Source: an uncultured Carboxylicivirga sp.
Lineage (GTDB): Bacteria > Bacteroidota > Bacteroidia > Bacteroidales > Marinilabiliaceae
NCBI RefSeq assembly: GCF_963674565.1
Contig: NZ_OY771430.1
Location: 5,704,001-5,768,000, forward strand
Length of the DNA: 64,000 nucleotides
Direction: 5' to 3'
Below, in pieces: positions 1 to 9,390 of this stretch; the first letter of the stretch is position 1, and the number at the start of each line of letters is the position of its first letter. The translations under genes were made by a program, and so were the position numbers. A model generated the notes under the pieces. It ran no database searches. It was given only the letters and a program-made list of their open reading frames with translations, and was not told the origin of the DNA.

Positions 1-2
1 TT

Positions 3-860
3 TTCCAATTCGACCAGTTTGATCATCAGGAAGCAAAGTTGAGAGTTGAACATCGAATTCAATCAGGAAAAAAAGGTCTACTTAAATTAATGGTACCACG
101 TGTTTGGGATAAAGTAGCTGTGGTTCTTTTAATTCTACTGTCAGGAACCTTAATAAGTATTTTGGTAAATGAGTATAACCAGGATTTTAATTATAACGAA
201 ATAGTAGCACCATTGGGTCAAATGAGTCAGTTGAATCTTTCTGACGGATCCAAAGTTTGGCTAAATTCCGGAACAACTATCAAATATCCTGGCCAGTTTA
301 ATCAATCAACAAGAGATGTTTTTATTGATGGGGAAGCTTATTTTGAAGTGGCTCGCAATGAAAATAAACCATTTATAGTGAATGCTGATAACTTTTCGGT
401 GAAAGTTTTGGGTACTTCCTTTAATGTAATGGCATATTCAGATGAGAAGGATGCTAATGTAACATTAGTAGAAGGTAAGGTTGTTTTATCATCAAGTCAA
501 AAAAGTCTTGAAAAGGAATTAAAGCCCGGACAGTCTGCTTCGTTCAATAAGGGTGAATTAGTGAAGGTCGAAAATGTTAATACCGAATTTTATACTTCCT
601 GGAAAGAAGGATTGATCACCTTTAGGGAAGAGAAATTAAGTGAGATAGCAAAGAAACTGGAACGCTGGTATAATGTTGAGGTTCACTTTAAAGATAAAGA
701 TCTGGAGGATTTTATATTCTCGGGTACTGTTATTCGTCATAAGCCTGTTGATCAGGTGTTGAGCTCACTAAAGATTTTAGATGAACGAATTGATTTTAAA
801 ATAACAAGCAAAGAAAATGACAGGAGTTTGATTGAAATCTATCGTAAAAAGAAAAGCTAA
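3..860 (+). CDS. FecR-type anti-sigma factor, 5' end cut by window edge
   Basis: The reading frame is open from base 3 to the stop at 860, so the gene starts upstream of the window; the TTG at 39 is not a likely start. A single membrane segment (VAVVLLILLSGTLISILV) follows a short cytoplasmic remnant. The periplasmic part has the FecR signature: LNLSDGSKVWLNSGTTIKYP, then FIDGEAYFEVA and VLGTSFNVMAY, and a C-terminal DUF4974-like domain (LSEIAKKLERWYNVEV). FecR proteins hold an ECF sigma factor at the membrane and release it when a SusC receptor with an STN domain binds its ligand. The next gene is exactly such a receptor, so this protein probably controls the xylan-type locus. The sigma factor gene would be expected just upstream, outside the window. 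Confidence 0.9.
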   Translation, partial: FQFDQFDHQEAKLRVEHRIQSGKKGLLKLMVPRVWDKVAVVLLILLSGTLISILVNEYNQDFNYNEIVAPLGQMSQLNLSDGSKVWLNSGTTIKYPGQFNQSTRDVFIDGEAYFEVARNENKPFIVNADNFSVKVLGTSFNVMAYSDEKDANVTLVEGKVVLSSSQKSLEKELKPGQSASFNKGELVKVENVNTEFYTSWKEGLITFREEKLSEIAKKLERWYNVEVHFKDKDLEDFIFSGTVIRHKPVDQVLSSLKILDERIDFKITSKENDRSLIEIYRKKKS

Positions 861-885
861 ATGAAAATAAATAATAAATAAAAGT

Positions 886-911
886 ACTGGGAGTATTGCA
901 GTACCCCCAGT
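886..911 (+). other. Hairpin between fecR and susC
   Basis: ACTGGG (886-891) can pair with CCCAGT (906-911); an alternative stem is GTACTG/CAGTAC at 884-904. No convincing T-run follows. It may weaken read-through from the regulator into the receptor gene or stabilise an mRNA end. Function is inferred only. Confidence 0.3.
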
Positions 912-932
912 TATAAAGTTTTAATCAACTAA

Positions 933-948
933 AACCGTTGCAGCGGTT
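933..948. promoter_or_regulatory. Inverted repeat AACCG-N6-CGGTT before susC
   Basis: AACCG and CGGTT flank six bases, about 30 bp before the SusC start codon. No TAnnTTTG promoter element is visible in the 116-bp gap, which would fit an ECF sigma-factor promoter or read-through from fecR. It could equally be a small 5' UTR hairpin. Confidence 0.25.
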
Positions 949-976
949 AGTAATTAATCATTAACAATTCAAAGTT

Positions 977-3900
977 ATGAAAAAAAGTCCGACTATTCAT
1001 GGTCTTAACCGGCCGTGGAACAAATTCTTTCTGGTTATGCGATTAACTATATTCCTTACTGTTGCGTTTACAATCACTGTTAATGCACGATCGTATTCTC
1101 AGATGTCCAAAGTGACGCTAAATCTGAACAATGCAAAACTAACTGACGTCTTCGCTGAGATTGAAGAGAAAACTGATTATTATTTCTACTATAATATTGA
1201 CCTTGATGAGTATTACGTTGAGAAGGTTAATGTAAATGATAGTGAGATCAAGCAAGTGTTAGATAATATGTTACCGGGTCTTGGTCTGGAGTACAAGATG
1301 GTTGATCAGTACATTGTAATTAAAAAATCAGATGGTACAGAAAACGAAACCAGTTTACAACAGGAAATAACTGTATCCGGTAAATTAACTGATAAAACCG
1401 GTGCTCCTATGCCTGGTGTAACGGTTATATTAAAAGGTACAACAAATGGAACTATCTCTGATTCGGATGGTAATTATCAGGTAACGAATGTTCCGGCAGA
1501 TGGTATTCTTGTTTATTCTTTTATCGGTATGAAAACACAGGAAGTACCGGTAATGGGAAAAACCAGTATTGATATTGTTTTGGAAGACGAATCTGTTGGT
1601 TTGGAAGAGGTTGTGGCAGTTGGTTATGGTGTGGTTAAAAAATCAAATCTAACCGGAGCGATATCTTCTGTTAAAATGGAAGAACTTCCAATGGTAGCAA
1701 CTAATAATGTATCTAATATTTTGGTTGGTCAGGTTGCTGGTTTATCTATCAGACAAACATCAGCAGCTCCTGGTGGTAGTTTTGATATGGTTATCAGAGG
1801 TTCTGCTTCAACCGGCGCGGGTAACTCACCTTTATATGTTATTGATGGTTTCCCTGGAGGTGACATTAATACTATTAATCCTGATGATATTGAATCGGTA
1901 GAGGTGTTAAAAGATGCCAGTGCCACTGCTATTTATGGAGCCCGTGCTGCCAATGGTGTTATTTTAATTAATACCAAAACAGGTAAAGCCGGTAAAATGG
2001 AGGTGACAGTGAATTCTTCTGTGTCGACACAAACTATTTCAAAGCCTTACGAAATGGTTTCGTCTAAAGATTATATGGAAATGTCAAATGCTTATTTCTA
2101 TGAGCAATGGCTTTATAACAATAAGACCGGGCCTTATGGAGATGTGAATATTTCTGATATTACATCATCACCATCAATTGCTTTTTCAGATGATGAGATC
2201 GCTGGAGCAGAGGATGTGACTGACTGGTTCGATGAAATCTCACGTACTGGTTTGATTAACGAAGAAAATATCTCAATTAACGGAGGTACTGAAAATGCCC
2301 GTTACTTATTTTCCCTGGGACATTTAGGTCATAAAGGGGTGGTAATTAATAGTGGTGTTGAACAATACTTGGGTAGATTTAACCTTGAACTTGATTTGAA
2401 CGATTGGTTAACAACTGGTATGTCTGCTTCCATCAGTCAAAGTGATCTTAATAGTGTATCTCAAACCAGTTCATCAATCAATTCAACAGGTATTATCAGA
2501 GATGCCATGTTATATCCTCAATATCTATCGGTATACGATGAAGATGGAAACTATACAATCAATCCTGATCATAATACAATTGCCAATCCTGTTTCGTGGA
2601 AAGATGTAAAAGATAAGGATGTTACCAACAGGATGTTAGTGAGTAACTTCTGGAATGTAAAACTTACTTCTGACCTTAGTTTTCGTGCAAGCTGGGGTAT
2701 GAATGCGGTGAATAATCAGAACAGTTATTTTGTGCCTAAAACACATTTAACAGGTATTGAGCTTAATACCTTTGCTTCATTAAGTCAACAATGGAAAAAA
2801 GATTATTTGCTGGATGCAACTTTAACCTATTCAAAAGAGCTGTTTAAAAATCACGACTTAAAAGTAATGGCTGGTTATGCATATCAGAAATTTAATACTG
2901 AATATCTTTATGGATCTAATTCAGATTTTCTTACCGATGTATATGAAGCATGGAACCTTGGTGCAGGTGGTGATTTAACCAAATCTGTTTCAAGTAGTAA
3001 ATCAGTTACCAAGTACTTATCTTATTTTGGTCGTATTAATTATGATATCGCAGACAAGTATTTGTTTACCTTTACTGTAAGGGCTGACGGAAGTGATAAG
3101 TTTGGTGCCAATAATAAATTCGGTTATTTTCCATCAGGAGCTTTTGCATGGAGAGTTATCGAAGAAGACTTCATGAAAAACCAAAGTACTTTCTCGAACC
3201 TTAAATTCCGTGTTAGCTACGGTCAAACCGGTAATGCCCAAATTGGTGGTAATACTTACGGATTTTATTCAACAGGTGCTGATTATGTACTTGGAAACAG
3301 TTTGATTACAGGTGTATCGGAAAGTCAGCTTTCTAACCCACACTTAAAATGGGAGACAACTACAGAATTTAACGTAGGATTGGATTGGGCCTTGCTACGT
3401 AACCGCCTTTCAGGTAGTGTTGAATACTATAATAAAGTTATTTCTGATTTGTTGGATGAAAGACCTGTTGGTTCATACTATCCTGTTTCTTCTGTAGCCG
3501 ATAATTTAGGTAAGACACAAAGTAAAGGTTTTGAAGTATCAGTAAAGAGCGTTAACATCAGTAAGAATGATTTTACATGGATTTCTAATCTGAATGTTTA
3601 TAAATACAAGGATAGCTGGAAAGAAAGAAATCCATATTCAATCTTATCTATCTATCAGGGACAAACAGATCCTTTACACATTACATACGGTTATTTGAGT
3701 GACGGTCTGATACAGGAAGGTGAAACAGTTGAATGGATGCCAGACGCTCCAGCAGGTAGTATTAAGGTGAAGGATGTCAATGGCTGGCTGAAAGACGAAA
3801 GTGGTAATTACATTCTGGATGCCGACGGAAATAAGCAATTGTCAGGTGAAGCAGATAATGCTATTGACGATGCCGATAAAGTGATTATCCTAAACAGTGC

Positions 3901-4366
3901 TCCAAAACTTAACTTTGGTATTAATAATACCATTAAGTACAAGGGATTTGATTTATCCTTCTTTTTCTATGGTGAGATAGGTCGTCAGATTAATAACATT
4001 ACACGAATGTATTTCTTACAGGGCGACAGATTCCGTTTCTATGATAATGTAACAACTGATTCGTTTAACAGATGGTCATCTACCAATACAGATGGTAAAT
4101 ATCCTTCGGGCTTGTATCCTAAATACGAGCAAAGTACAGATTTCTATATTGAAGATGCTGATTTTATCAGATTGAAGAATTTAACCTTGGGTTACACATT
4201 CCCTTCAAGTATGACTACCGGAGTATTTAAAAATGCAAGAGTTTATGTTGATGCTCAGAACCTGTTTGTTATAACAAACTATTCTGGTTCAGATCCTGAA
4301 ACGGATAATTTCTCTGCATATCCTAATCAAAAAACTTTCACATTAGGTGTAAATCTGTCATTTTAA
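977..4366 (+). CDS. SusC-like TonB-dependent receptor with STN domain (xylan-type locus)
   Basis: This 1129-residue outer-membrane receptor imports oligosaccharides in a complex with the SusD protein encoded next. After an N-terminal signal (about 1-42) comes an STN domain (about 43-115; VTLNLNNAKLTDVFAEIEEK), which signals to a FecR partner. A carboxypeptidase-like beta-sandwich follows (about 130-205; VSGKLTDKTGAPMPGVTVIL), then the plug with VLKDASATAIYGARAANGVI and a long TonB barrel ending in an aromatic C-terminus (FTLGVNLSF). The STN domain and the upstream fecR indicate sigma/anti-sigma trans-envelope control. The SusD start lies only 14 bp after the stop. Substrate is inferred as glucuronoxylan from the downstream GH115; sequence alone does not prove it. 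Confidence 0.93.
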   Translation: MKKSPTIHGLNRPWNKFFLVMRLTIFLTVAFTITVNARSYSQMSKVTLNLNNAKLTDVFAEIEEKTDYYFYYNIDLDEYYVEKVNVNDSEIKQVLDNMLPGLGLEYKMVDQYIVIKKSDGTENETSLQQEITVSGKLTDKTGAPMPGVTVILKGTTNGTISDSDGNYQVTNVPADGILVYSFIGMKTQEVPVMGKTSIDIVLEDESVGLEEVVAVGYGVVKKSNLTGAISSVKMEELPMVATNNVSNILVGQVAGLSIRQTSAAPGGSFDMVIRGSASTGAGNSPLYVIDGFPGGDINTINPDDIESVEVLKDASATAIYGARAANGVILINTKTGKAGKMEVTVNSSVSTQTISKPYEMVSSKDYMEMSNAYFYEQWLYNNKTGPYGDVNISDITSSPSIAFSDDEIAGAEDVTDWFDEISRTGLINEENISINGGTENARYLFSLGHLGHKGVVINSGVEQYLGRFNLELDLNDWLTTGMSASISQSDLNSVSQTSSSINSTGIIRDAMLYPQYLSVYDEDGNYTINPDHNTIANPVSWKDVKDKDVTNRMLVSNFWNVKLTSDLSFRASWGMNAVNNQNSYFVPKTHLTGIELNTFASLSQQWKKDYLLDATLTYSKELFKNHDLKVMAGYAYQKFNTEYLYGSNSDFLTDVYEAWNLGAGGDLTKSVSSSKSVTKYLSYFGRINYDIADKYLFTFTVRADGSDKFGANNKFGYFPSGAFAWRVIEEDFMKNQSTFSNLKFRVSYGQTGNAQIGGNTYGFYSTGADYVLGNSLITGVSESQLSNPHLKWETTTEFNVGLDWALLRNRLSGSVEYYNKVISDLLDERPVGSYYPVSSVADNLGKTQSKGFEVSVKSVNISKNDFTWISNLNVYKYKDSWKERNPYSILSIYQGQTDPLHITYGYLSDGLIQEGETVEWMPDAPAGSIKVKDVNGWLKDESGNYILDADGNKQLSGEADNAIDDADKVIILNSAPKLNFGINNTIKYKGFDLSFFFYGEIGRQINNITRMYFLQGDRFRFYDNVTTDSFNRWSSTNTDGKYPSGLYPKYEQSTDFYIEDADFIRLKNLTLGYTFPSSMTTGVFKNARVYVDAQNLFVITNYSGSDPETDNFSAYPNQKTFTLGVNLSF

Positions 4367-4380
4367 AAAACTGAATTATC

Positions 4381-5865
4381 ATGAAAAAACTATTTATATA
4401 CGCAATAACCCTGATCTTGTCAAGCAGCATCTTTTCTGGCTGTACTGATCTGGAATATGAAGATTTCAGCCACATTAGTTCTGAAAACTTCCCAAGTAGT
4501 GAGGCTGATTTGGAAGCTGCAACAATAGGTGTGTATCACACTTTATCACAAAGTTTTATTCAACGCTGGCTGGATAATTCTGGCTGGACACTTAGTGAGC
4601 TCTGTACAGATGAGTTGAATACAGCCTGGGGTGGAGCCTGGTATCAGACTGATAATTTTGAATGGGCACCCAATGCGATGTCAGCTAAAGGTGTTTATGA
4701 GCAATATATTAAAGGTGTTACAAAAGCTACCCGCATTATAGATGCCTTTGAAAACTCAAGTGTAGATGAGGCTAAGAAAACCAAATATGTTTCAGAATTA
4801 CGCGTGTTACGTGTATTGTATGCAGAATTATTGTACGATTTCTTTGGCGCTGTGCCTATCGTAACTGATGCCAGCATTGCTAATGATGTATATGCCGACT
4901 GGAAACCTGTTAGACCATCTAATGCTGACTATGTGTCGTTTATGATAAGCGAAATATTAGATTCTTACGAAAACCTTGACGAAACTGTTGGCAATGAAAA
5001 CTATGGTCGTTTAACTAAAGGTGCCGCTTTGACTCTTCTGATGAAAATTTATCTGAACGATAAGCAGTGGCAAAATGCTGCAAATGTTGCGCAAGAAATT
5101 ATAGATTTAAAAGTATATGATTTAATGCCAACTTACAGCTCTGTTTTTGCCATTGAAAATGAAGGACCCTCTAATTCTGAAATTATTTTCCCAATACAGC
5201 GTATCACATCCAATACAACTTATACCTGGACTTATTTTGCTGTTGTAATGCCTGCTACTCCTCAATATAAGTCACAAAATGGTAATCAGATGCAGATATG
5301 GGGTGGAGTTAAAATGCCTTGGGAGTATTACGATAAGTATGAATCTGAAGACGCTAGATTAGAAACCATTATTCGTTATTACGAAGATGTAAATGGTAAT
5401 ATGGTTGATTTCAGAACAGTTGATCACCCAAAAGCAACAGGAGCGGCACCGATGAAATATTCAGAGGATCCTGATCATGCCGGATCATCGCAAGGAAATG
5501 ACTTTATTTTCTATCGTTATGCCGATGTACTTTTATCAAGAGCTGAAGCGTTGAATGAGGTTGGTGGACCTACTCAGGAGTGTATTGATTTGATTAACGA
5601 GGTTCGTGAAAGATCAAATGCGACTTTACTTTCTTTAGGTGATTACACAAAAGAAACATTGCGTGCTTTTCTTCTTGATGAACGAGGAAGAGAGTTGTAT
5701 TGCGAAGGACATCGCAGATCTGATCTTATTCGTTTTGGTAAATTTATTGAATATGCTCAGGCTGAAGGTAAGTATGCTGAATCACATCATGTTTTATATC
5801 CTATTCCTCAAAGTGCCTTGGACGAAAATCCTAATTTAGTGCAGAATACAGGATACGAAAATTAA
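4381..5865 (+). CDS. SusD/RagB-like glycan-binding lipoprotein (xylan-type locus)
   Basis: A 494-residue outer-membrane lipoprotein: signal peptide with lipobox ending SSSIFSGC, followed by acidic residues (TDLEYED) typical of surface-exported lipoproteins in this phylum. The fold is the TPR-like SusD family; the C-terminal signature ERGRELYCEGHRRSDLIRFG is present (reading DERGRELYCEGHRRSDLIRF) and the protein ends with the usual LVQNTGYEN-type tail. It forms the lid over the preceding SusC and delivers oligosaccharide to it. It is clearly co-transcribed with susC. A GC-rich hairpin follows the stop, separating the pair from the enzymes downstream. Confidence 0.93.
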   Translation: MKKLFIYAITLILSSSIFSGCTDLEYEDFSHISSENFPSSEADLEAATIGVYHTLSQSFIQRWLDNSGWTLSELCTDELNTAWGGAWYQTDNFEWAPNAMSAKGVYEQYIKGVTKATRIIDAFENSSVDEAKKTKYVSELRVLRVLYAELLYDFFGAVPIVTDASIANDVYADWKPVRPSNADYVSFMISEILDSYENLDETVGNENYGRLTKGAALTLLMKIYLNDKQWQNAANVAQEIIDLKVYDLMPTYSSVFAIENEGPSNSEIIFPIQRITSNTTYTWTYFAVVMPATPQYKSQNGNQMQIWGGVKMPWEYYDKYESEDARLETIIRYYEDVNGNMVDFRTVDHPKATGAAPMKYSEDPDHAGSSQGNDFIFYRYADVLLSRAEALNEVGGPTQECIDLINEVRERSNATLLSLGDYTKETLRAFLLDERGRELYCEGHRRSDLIRFGKFIEYAQAEGKYAESHHVLYPIPQSALDENPNLVQNTGYEN

Positions 5866-5883
5866 TCAACTATTATAATTAGG

Positions 5884-5912
5884 GGGGATGCATTTTAATG
5901 TATCCCCTTCTA
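5884..5912 (+). terminator. Hairpin terminator after susD
   Basis: GGGGATGCAT (5884-5893) pairs with ATGTATCCCC (5898-5907) with one G-U, a four-base loop and a short T-containing tail. It probably ends or attenuates susCD transcription before the GH115 gene. Confidence 0.6.
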
Positions 5913-6057
5913 TATTAAAGAAGTTGCTATTATGTAATTAATTAACAGATTGTCATGTTGGCCAACAGGATGTTTTTGATAAAGTGTTAATACATACTTA
6001 CCTTTATGTTGGTTTTGTTACAAATTTTTATTGAATCCCCAAAAAAGCAAAGATAAG

Positions 6058-8406
6058 ATGAAGAAGATAGTTGCATATCTGGTTATGTTGATGCTGCCAT
6101 TACACTTATGGGCAGATATTTCTTTTGAACAAGGGAAACGGGCAAGAATTGTTTTTAACTGTAGTGAAGAAAAGGTGGTTCATTCTGCCGTGGAGATGTT
6201 TCAACATGATTATGCACAAGTCTTTGGTTCAGATATTGAACTATCAACAAAAAAAGGTAGTGTTATTTTGGGTACATACGGGGTTAATACCATACTCAAT
6301 AAATATTTGTCACTTGAAGATGTAAAGCAATTATCTGGTCACGAAGAGGCATTTTTGTTAAAGGTTGAGAAAAATAAACTGATTATTGCAGGTAGTGATA
6401 AAAGAGGTACTGCATATGGCATTCTTGAACTGTCAAGAATGATGGGTGTTTCACCTTGGGTGTGGTGGGCCGATTCTCCAATTGAGAAAAGAGATCAATT
6501 TACTTTGCCGGATGGATTTCGTGATTTCCAATTTCCTTCTGTGGCAAGAAGAGGAATCTTCATCAACGACGAAGACTGGGGACTTACTCCATGGGCTAAT
6601 CAGACCTATGAACCTTCAGATGTAAAAGGAAGAATAGGTCCGGAAACCCACTCCCGTATATTTGAATTATTATTACGCTTGCGCGCTAATACATACTGGC
6701 CTGCTATGCACAGCTGTTCTGAGGCGTTTTATTTAACTCCCGGAAATAAAGAAGTAGCGGATAAATATGGAATATTTATAGGTACTTCGCACTGCGAACC
6801 AATGGTTTGTAATGCTAATGCCGAATGGCATGAACGAGGTGAAGGAAGATATAATTACCTAACCAATAAAGAGAAGGTTCTGAGCTTTTGGGAGGAACGC
6901 GTTACTGAGTTAGCCGGTTCTGATAATATTTATACCTTAGGTATGAGAGGTGTTCATGATGGACCAATGGAAGGAGCTAAAACAGCTGAAGAACAAAAAG
7001 AAGCACTGGTTCATGTGATTAAAGACCAACGAGATATGCTAGCTCGTATTGTTAACCAGGATATGACCAAAATATCACAGGTTTTCATTCCATATAAAGA
7101 AGTACTGGAAGCCTATAAATTAGGACTTCAGATACCAGATGATGTGACTTTGATGTGGACGGATGATAATTATGGCTACATAAAGCATTTCCCGGATAGT
7201 ATTGAAAGAGCCCGTTCTGGTGGTAATGGGATCTATTACCATGTTTCATACTGGGGGCGTCCGCACGATTATTTATGGATTTCAACTAACCATCCTGCTC
7301 AAATATATAACCAGATGAAACTAGCCTATGATAAGGGAGTTAGAGAAATGTGGGTGGTGAATGTAGGCGATATCAAACCAGCTGAGTATCTTATTGAGTT
7401 TTTCCTTGATATGGCCTGGAATATAGACAATATAGAGAATAATGTAGAAGGTATTAAAAAGCATTTGTATAATTTTTACTCACGTGAATTTGGTGATGAA
7501 GTAGCCCGGGAATTGGTTCATGTTATGGCTGAATATTACCGCCTGGCTTACATTAGAAAACCAGAATATATGGGAAATACACGTGTGGAAGAACGGGATC
7601 CTAAATATCAGGTTATTTCTGATCTGCCATGGAGTGAATCATATATCCGAACCCGGATTGATCAATATAAAGCCATTGAAGAAAAGGTAAATGATTTGGG
7701 CGCAAAGATACCAGCCGAAAAAGGATTCTCCTGGTTTCAATTGGTTAAGTATCCGGTATCAGGTGCAGCTGAAATGAACAAAAAACAGCTTTACGGTCAA
7801 TTAGCCCGTCATGGTAAAGCAGATTGGCAGTTGAGCGATAATGCATTTGAAGAAATTGTATCATTAACTCAGGAGTATAATAGCCTGAATAACGGTAAAT
7901 GGAACAGGATGATGACATATAATCCGCGTAATTTGCCAGTGTTTAATAAAGTTCCACGTAGCGAAGCAACCAAACCGATGGTTGAAGAAAAATCTGTACT
8001 CGCTAAATTTAATGGTATTGACTTTGATTCATTTAAAGGCGATAAGCCTGTTGAAGTTGGTTTGGGCTATGAAAATGGTGCAATTAGTTTGGCAAAAGCC
8101 AGTTCAGTGGTGTTTAATTTTGAGGCAACTGACTTGGATACGATTAAAATTCAGGTTACATTGGCTCCGTATCATCCGGTAGAAGGTGAGAAACTAAGAT
8201 ATTCTATATCGGTTAACGATGAAGAAGAGCAAATTATCGACTATCGTACGAAAGGTCGCAGTGAGGAATGGAAATTAAATGTTCTCCGCAATCAAGCCAT
8301 AAGACAGACTGTTCATTCATTGAAAAGTAAAGGAAAGCAAACGGTGACTATAAAAGCTGTTGATGAAGGAGTTGTAATTGACCAGGTACTCTTATTTGAA
8401 GAATAG
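6058..8406 (+). CDS. GH115 family xylan alpha-1,2-glucuronidase
   Basis: GH115 enzymes remove (4-O-methyl-)glucuronic acid side chains from xylan. I choose ATG 6058 because it begins a normal signal peptide (MKKIVAYLVMLMLPLHLWA); the frame extends to a TTG at 6031. The 782-residue protein has the N-terminal domain (VILGTYGVN, AGSDKRGTAYGILELSR), then the catalytic barrel with ARRGIFINDEDWGLTPWA, LRANTYWPAMHSC, MRGVHDGPMEG, MWTDDNYGYIKHFPDS and NVGDIKPAEYLIEFFLDMAW, all typical of the family, and a C-terminal beta-rich accessory domain. Cys is absent near the cleavage site, so it is probably periplasmic. It defines the likely substrate of the upstream SusCD pair as glucuronoxylan. Confidence 0.9.
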   Translation: MKKIVAYLVMLMLPLHLWADISFEQGKRARIVFNCSEEKVVHSAVEMFQHDYAQVFGSDIELSTKKGSVILGTYGVNTILNKYLSLEDVKQLSGHEEAFLLKVEKNKLIIAGSDKRGTAYGILELSRMMGVSPWVWWADSPIEKRDQFTLPDGFRDFQFPSVARRGIFINDEDWGLTPWANQTYEPSDVKGRIGPETHSRIFELLLRLRANTYWPAMHSCSEAFYLTPGNKEVADKYGIFIGTSHCEPMVCNANAEWHERGEGRYNYLTNKEKVLSFWEERVTELAGSDNIYTLGMRGVHDGPMEGAKTAEEQKEALVHVIKDQRDMLARIVNQDMTKISQVFIPYKEVLEAYKLGLQIPDDVTLMWTDDNYGYIKHFPDSIERARSGGNGIYYHVSYWGRPHDYLWISTNHPAQIYNQMKLAYDKGVREMWVVNVGDIKPAEYLIEFFLDMAWNIDNIENNVEGIKKHLYNFYSREFGDEVARELVHVMAEYYRLAYIRKPEYMGNTRVEERDPKYQVISDLPWSESYIRTRIDQYKAIEEKVNDLGAKIPAEKGFSWFQLVKYPVSGAAEMNKKQLYGQLARHGKADWQLSDNAFEEIVSLTQEYNSLNNGKWNRMMTYNPRNLPVFNKVPRSEATKPMVEEKSVLAKFNGIDFDSFKGDKPVEVGLGYENGAISLAKASSVVFNFEATDLDTIKIQVTLAPYHPVEGEKLRYSISVNDEEEQIIDYRTKGRSEEWKLNVLRNQAIRQTVHSLKSKGKQTVTIKAVDEGVVIDQVLLFEE

Positions 8407-8461
8407 ATTAGCCTGCTTTTATCTGATGCTTGTAGGAATGATACATCAAACAAAAGACAGA

Positions 8462-9217
8462 ATGAAAAAGACTCTTATTCTATTTATTTCTCTTCTATTA
8501 AGTGTGTTATCCTACGGGCAATCAAACGAATTAACCGATAAGGAAAAGTTAAAGTTATATCCCGACAAAGAAAAAGTATCACCTTTTCATAACGACTGGA
8601 CTCAAAATAATTATCCTAAACGGATTGATGTATTCCGAGATAATCCACTGGAGAAAGGTGATATTGTTTTTATTGGTAACAGCATAACTCAGCAAGGAGC
8701 TGACTGGAGTGAGAAATTTGGAATAGCCCATATTCGTAACCGAGGAATTGCCGGAGATGTTACCGATGGTGTTTTGATGCGTCTTGATGAGGTTTTATTT
8801 TTCCAACCAAAAGCTGTTTTTATTCTTATTGGAATCAATGATCTGTTTAGTTTGCATTATGAGGATGGTGACAAACGTTTCAGCTACAAAAAGTTGGTTC
8901 CGTCAACCAAGTATGTTGCCAACAACATCGTTAAGATTGCCAGAATCATACAACGTAAATCACCAAATACAAAAATTTTTGTACGTACGGTATTACCAAC
9001 CCGAAGAGACTTTTTAAAAGATGATATTATATCCCTCAATGAACTGATCCGAAAAAATGAGTCGAGAGGATATTATACACTTATAGATCTCTATCATCAG
9101 TTTGTCGATGATAATGGAGATATGAAGAAAGAGCTCACAAAAGATGGTGTTCATTTGAACGAGTATGGTTATGAACATTGGGTAAAATTTGAAAAATCGA
9201 TACTTGAAAGTCTTTAA
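8462..9217 (+). CDS. Secreted SGNH/GDSL-type hydrolase (probable carbohydrate esterase)
   Basis: ATG 8462 gives a signal peptide (MKKTLILFISLLLSVLSYGQ) and a 251-residue product. SGNH blocks are visible: IVFIGNSITQQG (block I, serine nucleophile in GNS), IRNRGIAGD (block II Gly), ILIGINDL (block III Asn) and KDGVHLNEYGY (block V Asp-His). It starts 55 bp after the GH115 stop and is likely in the same transcript. In this context it could remove acetyl groups from xylan, since acetyl and glucuronyl groups decorate the same chain. The family covers many ester substrates, so the exact one is not decided by sequence. Confidence 0.8.
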   Translation: MKKTLILFISLLLSVLSYGQSNELTDKEKLKLYPDKEKVSPFHNDWTQNNYPKRIDVFRDNPLEKGDIVFIGNSITQQGADWSEKFGIAHIRNRGIAGDVTDGVLMRLDEVLFFQPKAVFILIGINDLFSLHYEDGDKRFSYKKLVPSTKYVANNIVKIARIIQRKSPNTKIFVRTVLPTRRDFLKDDIISLNELIRKNESRGYYTLIDLYHQFVDDNGDMKKELTKDGVHLNEYGYEHWVKFEKSILESL

Positions 9218-9390
9218 TTGTAATAAATTAGGTTCTCTGCTTATTCGAATTCCTGTAGTAATAACTCCTTAAATTTTTGATAGTTTACTAATCCAAAATT
9301 CTTGACTGGAAGAGATTTAACATCGATTAGTCTGTTTGTATCATAAATCTTTTGTATTTTAAGTTAGCTTTTACTTCTTAATTGAGATTT

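Noticed and set aside
39..41. TTG at 39 as the start of the FecR gene
   Set aside because: The frame is open to the window edge with sensible residues upstream, so the gene is truncated rather than starting there.
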